Part shown: piece by piece, positions 29,601-44,600 of the stretch | Layout of the letters: each line of letters opens with the position of its first letter | Numbering within the stretch: position 1 is the stretch's first letter | Origin: Orthonyx spaldingii | Lineage: Eukaryota; Chordata; Aves; Passeriformes; Orthonychidae | Direction: 5' to 3' | Assembly: GCA_013397795.1 (NCBI GenBank) | Contig: VZTJ01001736.1 | Location: 915,832-979,831, forward strand | DNA: 64,000 bases | Translations under genes and position numbers: made by a program | The notes under the pieces: model-generated | What the model saw: the letters and a program-made list of their open reading frames with translations, nothing else | The model's database searches: none | Told to the model about the DNA's origin: nothing

Positions 29601-32600
29601 CAGTATTAATAGCTTCAAGGCACTTCTTCAGGAAATAAGTTTTTTGCTCAGGTCTCCAACCATTAAACTCACATAAAGGACTCGTGGCAGCATGACAAGC
29701 ACCAGCTGTGTTAGTATGATGCTAATGCAGGTGACATTGTTGATCTGGGAGAGGAGCCCATGCACGTGGCACAGTTCCCTACCAGACCTGCTCTGAAGAT
29801 GCAGAGAGAATTTACTGGTTCTTCTCATTCCAGTCGGGATTAAACAGGACACAGGCTGAGATGAATCAGCCAATGCATTTGAAGGCATATGAAAAAGCAG
29901 AACTTTTCAGGATGAAAGAGTAAGAGGTCTAGAGGACTTACACACCTAATGAGATTCCACAGTCACCAAGCAAAATAATTTCTGCATTGGATTTTGAAGT
30001 TAGATCAAATGAATGCAGGCACCAACTTCCCACTTGAGGTATTTTGGCCCCTCTGGGGATGATGTAGGAGATTTCCAAGCTGTGAACACAGGACTCCTGC
30101 ATGAAGAGCTCCATTCATGCTCTGCTGTTGCAAGCACCCTGCACAAGACATGGTGCTGTGCTGCACATCCTAGTGCATTGGGACAGAACCTGCAGGCACA
30201 GCCAGGCACAGTCTGCACCAGCTCCACCTTCTGTGTTGTCTGTAGGCTGTCCCTCATGCTCCTACCCCAAGTCATAATCCAATAAAAGAATCCTGGTCAT
30301 AAACGAATAAAAGAATTATAAAATGCAGCAGAAATGGTAATGTTTCTTGATATTTTCTACTGACTAAGTATATGCCCCAGTTCCTGCCAAGCACAGGAAG
30401 ATCCCATTCTGAGCTCCTTTGCTCGTCCTCTGCGTGATAGAGGGATGCAAAGCACCAAGTGGAGGAGTCTGGGTTTCTTTCAGGAGCCCAGGTACCCAGG
30501 AGGTGTTGCAATGTCACAATTCCTTCTATTTTAATATTTACAAGGAAACAGAAAAGCCTTCTTTGAAGACCTAAGCAACTGGCAATGGATAAAGGAACTT
30601 GGTCCTTGTGGCCAGAATAAGAAAAAAGAAGAAATTTAAAAGACCTCTGACAATTTGAATAAACTTCTTTGGAGAATCATTTGAAGACATCTGTTTTACT
30701 ATTCCACTTTAATGATGGGTGTGTGAACTCTAAAGAGAATTTAAAGAAGTTTTCCCTACTGTTTTTAATTATTGGATATTGTATAGTATTTCTTTTTGAG
30801 CCAAGGGGAACAGAAAACCTCAGGAATATGTCAGTGCTTACCAGGAGTTGATTCATGTTTGTTTCTGAAGGAGAAGGAAAGGGGACATCAAATGCAAGTG
30901 AGTATTATGTTAGAGCTGACTGAATGTGATCTTGCTTCATATTGTAATACACTAGGAGCATGTGTACAGATAATTACTACATCTCAACAAAGGAGTAGCA
31001 AATTCTGACAACACATTAATTTCATCATTTATGACCATTGAACCAGATGTTTTCATTAGTTTTTCTCAGAGAAGTAAAAAAAGTATTACAAATATCATAG
31101 CTGTCACAAAGGCAGTACATCAGTAGCATACAAAAAATGTGATCACCACCAACCTGAATGATTCCTCCTAGAAATGAAACTGCTGCTGCAACTCCAATCC
31201 TCTGCATTTCAAATTCCGACAAACCCAAAATTCCTGAATTATTGTTTGCAGTGAAATTAGTTCTGACTGAAGGAACAAGACGCTCAACTGCATTGGCAGA
31301 TATTAAGGAAGTTAAAGCAAAAGTTCCTATAAAAAAAGCCACACATTAATCATCCATAATTGTATATCTGTCTGTACTCATCACTCATGGTCTCTTTTTC
31401 AAAACAACCATTATTAGTAAAAGTGCCGTTTTGTATATTCCTGTCATCATAAGGACAATTTTAAAGGTACTTTTTCTATGTAGCACACATTTCTTCCCAT
31501 AAAATACCATTTATACAGGTAAATTAAATGTAAATTTTTTTTAGCACATTCATTTAGACAGATTTACAAAAGTGATTCAAATACAACAATTTACAATGAT
31601 TTCAAGTTATCAGAAATGCTTTTAAGTCACCATTCAGATTTCCAGGGCAATTAATTCACACTAGATATATATAGTATCTAGCCCATTAAATAGTACATAG
31701 CACTCTAATAAATGGAGGCAAATTATTAGAAAAACATTTATTTGCTGAGACAAGTAAAGCACGTTTAACGACACAAAGATAAATGAGGATGACAAATCAA
31801 CATTAAAAGACACAAACGTGCAGAGCTATTAGAGCATAAGAAATATCTTGCTATGTCAGACCAATGCTCCATCTTGCCCAGTACTCTGCCTCCAGCTGTG
31901 ACACTCAGAGGTGTTACCCGGGGAAAGCACACAAGCCTGGCCATTTTCTGTGGGCCATTGCCCTTATTGCCAGCATCCATAGCTGTTGTGTTAGAGAAGT
32001 ACTTCCTTAGCTGGCCTTTTTTGATTTCGTTTGTGAACTAGCATTCATTAATTTGTCAAAGGTTTGTCTGAACCTGCTTGTAATTTCTCCCTCCACAATG
32101 TCCTCTGAGAGCAGGTTCCTGAAGTTCACCATCTGCTGTACTACTTTCTTTAATCTACACTTTAAAAGTTTTTTACAGCGATTTCTCTTTGAACTCGCCT
32201 GTTTTCTCTGCTGCAGGACCTGGTGAACACAGTCCTACCCTCACCTTGGCCTTCACAGAGTAAAGCTCACAGCATGAATTCCTCAGGAACCCACCAGGGA
32301 TACCACCACCCTGAAAAATGACCATGAGGTCCAGCCTTTTGCTTCATATCCTTCAACCTGCTAATAATTAATAACATGACTTTTCTTCTATCACAAGGAC
32401 AACTTAGTTTCTTTGGTAACCTTTGGTGTGGAACCTTATCAGTAGCTGTTTGACCATTCTGATATCTTATATTCAAAGTATATCCCTTCTCCATGTGCTT
32501 GTTGACATTCATACAGTAGTCTAGGAGGTAGTGAGGTAGGATTTTCCTTTACAGAAGTCACATTAACTCCTCTCCAACAGAATCTGATTATACATATCTT

Positions 32601-35600
32601 TTTTTGCCACATCCCTGGAAGTGTTCAAGGCCACATTGGATGGCGCTCTGAGCTGTTTGGTCTAGTGGACAGTGTCCCTCACCATGGCAGAGGAGTTGGA
32701 CCCAGAAGATCTTTAAGGTTCCTTCCAACCCTGGCCATTATATGGTTGTAAGATTCTAAGATTCAGTATTTTTATTATCAACAGGTCTGTAGTTCCCAGG
32801 ATTCCCTGCAGAGACCTTCTAACTACTCTGCAAAATTATACTGGCAAATTGATAATCGTGTAGCCTTGCCTGTTACCCCTTTGTCAGAAAGGTGTCCAAT
32901 CATTTTACTTCTCATTGTCCTGATTTCAGTGTGTTTATAGAACCTTTAACTATCAGTTTGATCATACTCTCTGTGGAATTCTTCAAATTCTTTTAGTCCT
33001 TCAATACTCCTGCATATGTTTGACCTGTCATATTTCACAACTTTCCCACCCACCTCACTTAGCAAAGCTTTCCATTTTTCAAGTGCAAAACTGTTACCCA
33101 TGACAGTCCCCTTAATTTTGCCATTGATCCATAAAGGGGTGGGTTTTTTGATCACATTCCCTTTTTTATCTAGGCCTAAAATATATTTTCTTCACTCAGG
33201 ATAGTTGTAAGCATTTTGCTTTTCAGATTACTTTTTTTCCTTTTGTCTGTTCTCTTATTTTTAAACTACCCCCTCCCCCTCCCCCCCCCAAGAAACAGTT
33301 TACATAAAATTAAAGTTGAAAACAGCTTACATAAAATTCTATCTTAAATCAAAGTCTTTTATATGTTATTATGGCAGACAAAGCTATCTCAGAGGATGGT
33401 TAAAAATCAATTATATTTTTAAAAGACAAGAAAAAGGTGTAGGTGTTTGTTGCTCAGGTGAGAAATGTTAAGTAGATCAGCTATTTCAAAGAAGAGGCAT
33501 TTCAAGTGAATAAAAGTTGACAGAACAGGGCCATTGATGGATTTTCCATTTCATATTAACATGACTGCCTGCACTAACAAAAGACACTTTTACAGCCTGT
33601 GTACACATGGAGAGCATCACAGATCTTACAGAAAATTCTGGTAAGTGAAGAGATTGTCTCCAATGTACGTAAGGAATTATGGAGTATTTGAGGCAGGCAA
33701 TATAGCTCCTACATACTCAGCTACACACCATGATGCCTTAACTGAGGCTGGTGGAACAAGTGCGTGAGACCTTTATACTGGAAGGAACAACAATATATGT
33801 CACACAAATTTATTAATTTTTTAAAAAATCCATGAATGCAAGAGATCTGTTTTGTTGCCTTTTTTTGGATTGAGATTAAATTTTGACATAGACTCCTAGG
33901 AATAGGTTTTCACACCAAGGACCATGCAGAAATCTGAAGCCATGAAGCTGTGGAACTCAGCAACTCATGCTGTGAACTGTATTCCCTCCCAAGGATAAAA
34001 CATCAGACTTATCAGCTTGTTCTTACCTACTTTATCATCTGTTTTCATTACTAAAATTTATGTCAGCCAGGTGCTTACTTATGTAAGCATAAGTACATTT
34101 CCATCATTTTCCACATATGATGGATTCTTGTCTTTCTAATAATCTTACACCAACAAACTTCCGACAATACACTGCTAAATCTTTCAGTTTTGAAACACCT
34201 TTTCAATGTAGGCTAATGTTTTCATAAGTATACTAATCTACCCATATTCAAGAGTAAAATTTATTTTCCAGATGCTAAATATTTATCTTTTTTGGGAATG
34301 CTTCCCTTTTAGCAGGAGTTGACTACAGTCCCTTATTCTGTACAACACTAGGACACTAACACAACACTAGGACACTAACACATCCACAGATCCTTTTTGG
34401 ACATCAAAAGGCTCAAATACTTTCTGTGCATCTTGGAAAAACAAACTTTCAGCTTTCCTTTTGCTCTAAGACAATGTACAGCTGTGCAGAAATTTATTTT
34501 TTTATCATTTAACTGAATATTTTTGACCAAAAAGGGTGCTCAAAATATGTTGCTAACTTCTTACTAAAACATTGCATACACTTGTGCAATTAGACTCTGC
34601 AGAGTTCATTTTGAGTGCAATTACCCAGAATCACTTTTCTGCTTTCAGGAGATTTTCTCCTCTTCAAGGAAGACATAGCTCCTCCCTGCTTAAATCTTCT
34701 GACAGCCACAGGGGCTGCTTCTCTTTACCTAGTCATGCTGTGTGTTGCCACTGGGTCTATCTCATCCTTCTGGCAACTTCAGGGGCCATCAAGTGCCCAC
34801 TTCTGCACAACAAAGAATTTGTGGTTCAATCTAATGAGTATTATTTCCAGCTTCCCTCTATAATTTGATTTCTTTGGTCTCAGAAACAGAGCATTCATCA
34901 ACCTATTAGGAGAACAAAGCCATTCAATTCTTCAGCTACTGAGTCTCTGCCGAGGGTAAACAAGTAACTCATACTTACCAGCAGAGTAGCCAGGCAGCAC
35001 CTTTCACTATCTCCCTAACTACTCTGCGAGAGGACAAGAGTCCTCACTGGGAGAGCCTCTAGCTTTAATACAGCTTTAATAGCAGGTAATGGGCTCGGAA
35101 AGTTGGTTTTTTGAGGCTTTTTTCCTGAGAAATGCAGGACTTGAGTTTTAGACAGGTGAGAATTAATGTAGGTTTTCTATGGTTTAAGAGGCAGTCTAAC
35201 CTTTTCCATTCCATTTGCATACATCTTGTTAGCAGAGCCCTTTGTTAAACTCTTAGCCTGAAGCAGATTTCACAAGCAGAGTTAAAATACAAAAGCCCTT
35301 AGTAAATTACATTTACAAAGGAAGTGTCAGTGCAGTATTAAATTATAATGGCGGGAGTAACACCAATATATTCTTAATGAGGCTTTTTAAAGTACTTAAA
35401 CTGACAAAAAATAGTTGTAAAGAGAAGCACAGAAACACCTTATTTATGTTTAATCATAGATAATTTTCCTTCCATTGATCTTTAAACAAAAATAAATTTC
35501 AGTATCTGGTTTCTTATTTTTGAAAATGATTTTAGCAAACAGACACTTACCTGTTGCAACATGACGTCCCATTCCAAATATGGCATAAACAATGACAGGG

Positions 35601-38600
35601 AAGAAAGATCCATATAAACCAAAAACTGGATGGACTGAAGACAGAACAGCAAAGGCCAGCCCTATAGAAAGGGAAATAGAATTACTTCACTGTATGAAGA
35701 TAAAACTGTTTGGTTTGCTTTGTTGTTTTTTATTTTTATGAGGAAATGTCTACAATTTTATTAAGAGAGGGAGAAAACTCACCTTCATTTATTAAAACTG
35801 AGAGTATAAGTGAGCTACTGTACAATAAGAATCAGAAAGAACTATGGAAGGTTTTTCATTTCATCGTCAAAATCCTGATATCCTAACATGTTTCCAAGTT
35901 GTCTCCATCAGGGGTTCCAAACCTTTTTTAATAGTCAGGCCTCACAGGAGGAGGCAGTGTTGTTTGACCCCCACCCTCACAAACATGGATTTGAAACTGC
36001 CAGGTCTCCAGGCGGTGGGATGGTTATTTCTCACAAGTACTTCAAAACCTATCACTTCGGTTTGGATGGAGCCCCTTCAGTCTGCTTTCTTCTAATTTAT
36101 TCAGCAAAAAAATATTCCAGAGTTCGTCCTCTTTAGTTGCCTGGGGTTTTTTAGCCTTTAGATATTAACATTTCTTTCATCATGTAAAGCTGTCAGTTCA
36201 GAAAGAAAAAGTATTTGACTTTCATGTTGAGATGGAGAATGAACTGAATTGGTTAGGTTTTAACTTTGTAGACTTACTAATTACCTTCATTTCTTAGCTA
36301 TAGAAGACAGCATCCATCCATTTCTTAGAAAGTCTCAGAATATGACAAGAACTCATCTTTCAACAGACACATTCCTGCAAAGCAGCAGATTGGGTTGCTG
36401 TTCAACCTGAGATACATAAGATAGCAAGTTAGACTGCATTGACTTCCTGCAAGTCATCAAGAGACTCCCCAGACTATGCTTCAGATCAGCAGGCTCTACT
36501 GCTCTTCACATCTCTTACTACTGGAAACTAAGAGTAGGAGAACTTGCCTTGCACAGTTGCTCCATAAATTTTGGTGAATACTTCATCATGTAATCTGGAA
36601 GAAAGGACTGGCCTGTGTAACATACAAGATGGCTTTCTCAAGTCCACCTTCAACCTGAGTGTTCTCACAAGCCTAGGGCAGACGTGTGTACAGTGGGAGA
36701 ATGACCATGTGTGGTCTGTGACAGAGGTGATTCAAATATATGGAACGGAGTTGCCTTCTGTGTACATTTGAAATCTCCAAAGAGAACTAAATGAGTAGGT
36801 TTAATTGTTCTCACCAAGCTTTCCTAACTGCTCCAGAAAGCATTCTTGACCTGAAATGTTGGTGTTATGGGGCTTTAATAACATGGAGAGTTTGCCAAAG
36901 AGTGTCTTTATTTATGGGTTTTCAGAGGCAATTCAGAACATTTTTTCTTCAAAATCTCCTTCTTGAATTTTCATTTGTGTCTGTAACAAAGTGCACATAG
37001 TCAGGGGAGGCAAGAAAATGCCAAAAATCAGAAGTGTCAAGTTCTCAGTAAAGCAGTTCATCTGTTCCTAGAAAAACCTCATGGTGAAGATTTTGCTGAG
37101 GTGAATCCTACATGGATCATTTTCATCCACATTGTGCTCAGCAAAATAGCACTGTCAATTAGGACTTGGAGAAAAGATGTTTTAAAATGTGTTTCTTTTT
37201 AAACTTCTTTTAAACAGAAATGGACTTAGTTGCTCTTCAGCCTTATAATTAGTGCATCTATTGATAGTCATTTCTGCATTTTTCTCTTAGCACAGCATTA
37301 TCATAAACTAGAAAGATCTTTGACATTTTAGTGCAACATCCATGTTCACATGATCAATAGAGGTAAAAGAAGATCCTGACCCAAGAGCAACACAGAAGGG
37401 TGTGCCCGACTAGAACAGAAACAGCACAGGAGAGAACTGCATGACCCTATCCAGACAAAATTGAGCCTGGAGGAGGAGGAGAAAGAGAATAGGAGAAAGC
37501 AGTTTTTAAGACTTGTTTAACTCTGGAAAGCTCTTCCATTATAACCATTTTATGAACAAAATCAAAAGCAAACAAAATATTTTGAATTAATTCACTAGTG
37601 GAATACTACTCACACAGATATTCCAGCCTTGCAATAAAGCATTATGCAAAGCTAATTTATTTTACTCTCCAAAAAGTAAAGGAATCACAAAAATCAGTAT
37701 AACTTCAGCCTCATTTTAATCATAACAACATAACTGAAATGAAGTGACCTGTCTGTGTGGACAAGCATAAGGGAAATACACAAGCTTCAGTACTGAATGT
37801 TGAGCCAGCTATTACTTTAGAAGGTTTTAGGGAAGAGCCTGTAAGTCTTGGTTATGGTTATAAATCCAGATGATCTGCTGCTGATAAATATCACTTGTTT
37901 ACAGGCACATAATCTGAACTTAAATTTGGCCCTTGTTTTTCTCCATTTCACGCCTAGACGTTTCACATTCTTTTGTATTAAGTTTCTAGAAGCAGTGTGT
38001 CATTTTTTTCATGGTGAGGTTATGGCAATCAGGACAGAGCTAAAATTACCAGCCTTGGACTGTGTCCTGGCTCTGGTTGTTAGGTTTTTACTCCCATTAC
38101 AGAAGCATGTCACTTACTGAAGTGTGTAAGAACAAAGAGGCATTATAAAATAAAATTAGTAAAGACTTCAGGCTTTCTGATTAGGCATAAAATGTTCTAA
38201 AAGTTCAAATACTTTTCAAGATGTAATCAGTAGTATATTTCAGCTTATTTCATTAATTTTCCTATTAAAGTTCATTGCAATGCATTCCGTATCCTCAATA
38301 ACTTTCCTGTCAAACACAGGAAACACTATTTTAGTTTTTTCATTCCAAACAGTAATACTTAAAAGAAATAGATCATAAAGTAAGGATCGCACATAATCTT
38401 CACTGGTAATATGGGGAAGCCCCCATGGCAGTGACATTAAGGTTTTCATATAAGAATATAAATTCCATGAAAAGAAATGCAAACAAATATTGAACAGTAA
38501 GTTTAGATACAGTACATTAATATTGTTTGTTTTAACTACCTCCTTATCATAAGATAACATTGTGGGACACACTTTCACTGAAAACGACAACCTGTTACTA

Positions 38601-41600
38601 GCACCAGGTGCTTGACAATCCTCTGGCACACCACGCTGAAAAGCAAGAGATGTTCCTCACTGTTGATCAGAGTCAAAGACAAGTAACTACAAAACACCAA
38701 GCTTGATACAAAGAGAAACAAGGCCATCTCCTACCACAGGAGAAAGGTCTCAGTTTAAGATGGTAGTTTCTGCTAATTAGACTAGTGCCAAAACTACAGC
38801 AATAAAAAAATATTTTCCATAGGAAGAGCTATGAATCACCAGAGTATGGTCAACTAGTTAACAATGTCCTGCATCTGGAAATACGCTCATGACACATCTG
38901 CTCTGAGGAAAGCTTTACCACATCTTTTGGAAATACTAGGTGTAAACCAGAAATTAAATGAAGAAGCAGGACAAGTATTAGGCCTAGAATTAATTTGAGG
39001 AGTATTAACATTAGTATCATTTAGTATTTACTGTAAAAAGCTATATATTTGAAAAGTTTTTCTGATAGAGTGTATATTCAAATAACTTTCTGTAATTGTA
39101 CCCTTTTACTCTTAAGTATACCTTATAGTACACCTAGTATACTCTTAAGTATACTAAGATGGTCAGACTCCAGATTTATGGAACCCTAAATGACACTAAT
39201 TCATCTTATCCCACTCAAAAATGCTATCTGCAGTTATGGTCACTTCCTGATGCTTCAGAAAAATACAATTTCTCCATTTGCTCACAAAGCTGAATTATGT
39301 AGTAAGAAAGGTGTTTTCTGAGGATGCTCTAAAATGTAGAATTCACATATTTAATGAGTCTCCTATCAATACTTCTTGGAGAACTAACAAATCAGACAAC
39401 CAATGACTTACATCCCAGGCTACAAGTTCTAACTCCAGGACATCTAACTTCTATTGAAGAAAAAACAGCCCACCACCAGAAAAAAATTAATATTATATTT
39501 TTTAACAGTTTTCCTACGAAAACCTACAGTTCTGGAGGGTTCTTTGACAATGGCTTCATAAAAGCTCTTAACACAAAATGATCCTTTGGAAATAATGTCA
39601 TTTACCTCCAAAAACTGGGAATTTCAATATCAGTTCTTTCAATGCACATTTACCTCCTGCTTGCAAGATCTGTTACCTAATCGCCCCATTTGCTTGGGCT
39701 ACTCAAGTGAATTGTACCTTCTGTCTGACTTATTTTGTGACAAAGTACCAAGAGCTTAAAACCATCCCTTGGTTATTCTGTCATTCAAAGCCTGAGGCAA
39801 ATGAAGAATGTAAAGACAAAACGGAAGGACAGGTCCTCAAAAATGAACCATAAATCTTTCAGAGACCACACAATGTTGAATGAGCAATCATTCTCTTTTT
39901 TGAAGGATGCCTTATGGCAGTTCCTTCCTATTCAACTCTCTCCTTCAGCCTGGTGAGAATTAAGCACCTCAGGTGTATTAGCCATAGTACCTGAATTCAC
40001 AGTATTTCACAGTATCTGAAATACAGCTCCCCCAATGTACCATCTGACAACTACATCAAAGATAGATGTGAGAAAACACTGTCCTATTCTACCACTTTGC
40101 AGATCTGCAGATACTGACATTTGTATCTTAATGTTCAAAAGGAAAATATGCAAGCGTTATGGTACAAGAAAAAAGTGGATGGCATGATTCACTTATGATT
40201 TCACTACTCAAGACAGTTTGACCCTTCTGTACATAATAGAGTTTAGAAACATACAAAACAGACATTAAAAAATGTCTAGTGTTTTCTTTTTACAGAACTC
40301 CTCAAAAAAAGCTACCAGTCTTGACAATGTGAGATGAAACATTAAGACTTCTTTAAGATGAATTTGACACAATATCTGTACACCACAAAGATTTTATAAA
40401 CTGTTTTACAGTGAGTCCTATGAGCTATTATCCACTAGTCAGCCATCATATCTGAAGAATTTGGTCACCTCCAGAATCAAAGAAGCATTTTGGAAGTGGA
40501 TTATAGGTAAATTTCTCTGTATTTCAGTAAGAATAAACAGCAAATGAAGCCATAAGAAGTTTCTGGCAAGCAGGTAACTCTGAGGTAATGTTTTGAGAAG
40601 CATCAATGCTGTGGAGACACAAAAACCTGTCATAAGTGATTACAGGCCTTAATCCAGATGAACTGGACTTTTTGAACTCCATGAAAAGGGCATCCATTTT
40701 GGCAAATCAGTGGCCGAGGATCTGAACACTAGCAGTTTTTCTGATCTGGAAGATTATTTGTGGTGTCATTTCTTCCTTCAAGAATCAACATTTCCTGGGT
40801 TTCTCAGTCTCTGTCCGTGGTGCTCAGGCACCCCAAGGCACAGGGAGCCACCCAGCCCATCTGGTCATACAAAGATGTTTGTACTCCAGAGTGTACCTGG
40901 ACATGAGGCCCTAAAGGAGTCAGAGGTCTTCAGAAACTGAATCCACATTTCTAGCAGTCTGTTAGACACATCTGTATTAGCACACAAGTAATTTGGAAGA
41001 ATTTTTATAGACATTGGAAATAAAATATTGCATGCACAGCAGCCTAAGTGCCTTTCTCCTCTGCTGGAAGGTTGTAGAGTATGAAACATTGTCCTACATT
41101 AACTCACTAAGATGTTAAATTTCATATTCAGCTTACATCATTATTCTTTGCATGGGAGAACTATAACAGAGTTCAACTGGACACTCTCTTCCACAAATCA
41201 TGAACTACATGGATTCTCCAATGCATTCTGTAGGAGGTTTCTCTGGCTCTGTTTCCAAATGTGCTTATTCGATTTCATCTACATATGTTATTTGTAAGCC
41301 AGATGTATATTTACAAGGCAGCTTTACCCCTTAATAAAATTATTAGCTCCAGTTAGTCAGCTCAGAGTATATTTATGTCTACATTTATGATCAGAGCCTG
41401 AAATAAACCTCCGGCAACTATCACCCTTGAGAAGACACAGCTGGGGTTCCTCCATGAAAAGCTAAGAAAAAAAAGTTATATAAGTTTTTGGCATCATGCC
41501 TTCCAAAACACTGGGCACCAGTTCTGGAATGCATGAAGGCAGTATAGTTAATTTTTTTAATGTCAAAGTCTCCAGCCAGTGTTAAGGAATTAGTTGTTCA

Positions 41601-44600
41601 GCAATAAATCCAGCTCCAGATTAAATTAACTTTAATTAAAACATACAAACCACACCAAGACTCAGTGAGTTATTATTGGGCTTGAAGAATGAAAAAAGAA
41701 GAAGTTGGCAGAAATAACAATACTGATTTCATCAGATGCCATCTACATATTTAACTTTTAGAGGAAATGTGTCTCAAGGGCCCTCCACCCTCCAAAAAAA
41801 CAGCCCACCAAAACCCATTTGAGCCAAAGCATTTCTTGTTCATGATAGGTCATAGAAAAGGCAGCAAATGTATAATACCATATATAAATTCTATATGAAG
41901 CATATCCCTGTACTAGCTGCATACAAAAAAAAAAAGTATTTAAAACTATCAACAGTGACATCATTGCTATCTGATAAATTCAAAAGCCCAGGTCTTATAT
42001 CCTCATGCTTCCAATGGTCTGCTTTTGAGCACATGCAATATGGCATACAGACAAAGGTTTGTTTCAAAAGAAACAGACGAATGTTTATGAATCCACAAAT
42101 TTAGGGAAAAAAGATTGAATCAGACATACAGTGGCAGCATTTTTGTTTTCAAATTCCCACACATTTGTCTTAACTTTTTAATAGATACAAGTTCAAAACT
42201 TCCCTTTTTTTTTTTTGAGTAGCAGCAGATTTTGAAAGGGAGTATAAACTTGTGAAGACCCTCTCTTGTGGTTTGCTCCCCCTTATGACAGCCAAATATG
42301 GAATTTAACACATCTATCAATGGAATTATGTGATAAGGAGATCGATCTTCTTACCCCAATATTTAAATGTAATATTTTTTGAACTACTTCCAATTTTAAT
42401 TCCAAACATATTCATGTTACTTTATTTTCATTTCTCCATGTGCTGCAACTGTCTTAATTTAAAAGTCTTTCTTGATAAGGAAAAAACCTTCCAGGTTTTA
42501 ATTAACCTGTCTGAGCCATTTAAGTTTTCTCCCAAATATAATCTCTGTTTTTCTGCTCCTTGTCCTAGCTTTTTCTTCTACTGAGATCATCTTCCATGAA
42601 CAGAGGCAACCAAAATGACACACTATATTTGTGATAATGGATCAACAGACAGTACTACCAGCTTCTTTGCACTTCTTAACTCATGCAGCAGCTCTTTTTT
42701 TTTCAGATAGGCTAATTATTTTCCAACACACCATTAAAGCTACCTCTAACTGAGAGAAGCAACAGATTTGTCTTTAGAATCCATACATAAATGTGAAACA
42801 AAACCCATCAGCTGTCCTAGAGCCTTGCTTCAGAATTGCATAAGTGAATCAATCACTCTGGTATCCTTTATTGCTCTACATGCATATATTTTTTCATTAT
42901 TTTTATTATTATTACTAAAGGGAACTACAACTCTATAGCTTGCATCTGGTCCAGTCCCTCATCTGCAATACAGGCTTGTAACTGGGGTTACAGGTATTAC
43001 AACACTGTACTCACTATCAATCATAGAATATAATTCCAAATTTGACAGAATCATCTAGGGTACTTGTTACCAGATCCACAAAGATACTTACCTAGTTTTT
43101 CAGAATCCTGAGATAGTGCTTACTCATCTCAGCCTTCAATCTGAATGTGTTTCATTTTCTCTGTTTGATATCAATTCTATATCTACGTGCTTGACAATTT
43201 CCCACATGGTAAAGTCATCACCCTTCAGGAAACTGAGTCAAAGTTCTAGTTTTGCACTGAGGCTTCCATTCAGACCAAATACTTCAGTAAAAAGTACCAT
43301 GTCTTTGTTTTATACTCATTTTTTAAAGGTTGAAAAAACAGTTGTAGGTTTGGGGTTTTTTTGGAAGGGTCTGACTCAGTTGCAATGTTGGACATTCATG
43401 TCAGCAGCAAACAACTGAAACCTGAATTCTTTGCACCATAAACTCTCAATGTAGTATTGCATAAGTAATTTCTCTATTTCAAGCAAAAGCATTTTTGTGT
43501 GTCTAATTTCCCTACCCATATACTTTTCTATTACTGGACAGTGTAAGGAGCTCTAAATTGTTATAATGAAAAGTGCAGGGTACAAGTACAAGTACAAATA
43601 TTATTATCACCCAGAAAATTACCAAAAAATAAGAATTTAAGTCATATATTTGTGTAAGCAGGAGTCTCACTGGTCTTTAATGGTTTGAAGATGAAGTTTA
43701 TAATTATCAAAACCTCAAGAGAGATCTTGGAAAAAGATTGAGAGAAGGGTTGACATTGTCTGAAGTTAGGTACCTACATTAGGAATTTACATCCAGAAAG
43801 AGTAAGGCAACTTCAGGTGTTATGTAGAGCACAACTTTCACAGCATGTCATAACCAAAATCCTTCAGACACATTTGTCCCCTACCTGTATAAAGAACATA
43901 AGTTACATATACTAAAATATGTATTCAAGCAGACTAACTTGCAGAATAATTCCTCCAGCAATGAACTCAGCTGCATAACAGAGGGTCTGTTTTATACACT
44001 TTTCCAGACAAACTTGGCTTTACTTCTCTTACATTCAGGGACATTCAGGGAAACTTACTGATGGATCATGGTACTAGATACATGGCTTTATATGCCAGCC
44101 TTTGTGAGGAGTATGCACAATTCTGCCCAGGAAAAAAACAAACAGCAAAACAAACTAACAAGTAAAAAACAAACCACAAAACTCACACTCTAAATAGCAA
44201 AATACTGAGGTATGACTACCAACCAATATAGACTGCAAAATTTAAATTCTGAGGCACAAAGCTATTTGTTTGAAAAGACAAGACTGAATGAAGAAGGATA
44301 ACAAAGTGGATTAATGATAGATGGATCAAGAGCTTGGTAATGAATAAATAATGTCAGGAAAGATCACCTATGAAAGGCCTTGAAAGTAAAGATGAATAAT
44401 TTGCTTGGTGCAATAAAAGTTACCACTGTGAAAATAAGCTAAGCAGCTGCATTCTGAAGAGATATGATGGGACTATAGCACATGTTCAGAAGGCTACAGA
44501 AAAAACATGATGACAGTTTTATGAGATTTAACTACATGGAAAGACTGCCTTATAATCCATCTTAATTTTATCATGTAAGGAAACTGAGAAAAATTCTAAC

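Larger units (their letters stand above)
23566..31153 (-). other. SLC26A7 intron 3
   Basis: Intron of 7588 bp. It holds two A homopolymers (26153-26168 and 26635-26677) and an imperfect 25 bp-period duplication at 30271-30315. A moderately GC-rich stretch at about 29650-30290 could be assigned to no family. No exon of another gene was recognised. Confidence 0.8.
31327..35550 (-). other. SLC26A7 intron 2
   Basis: Intron of 4224 bp. It holds an old antisense CR1 (about 31826-32870, possibly to 33170) interrupted by a sense CR1 (about 32605-32765), a C-rich run at 33269-33290, and an exact 19 bp tandem duplication at 34342-34379. Confidence 0.85.

Noticed and set aside
31158..31349. 63-codon plus-strand frame
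   Set aside because: It is the opposite strand of SLC26A7 exon 3.
38240..38629. 129-codon open frame on the minus strand in intron 1
   Set aside because: No recognisable domain, no splice-site context and biased AT-rich composition; a frame of this size is expected by chance in 64 kb of AT-rich DNA.
43020..43110. Possible antisense CR1 start (TCATAGAATATAATTCC)
   Set aside because: Only the first dozen bases resemble CR1; the following blocks do not appear in order.
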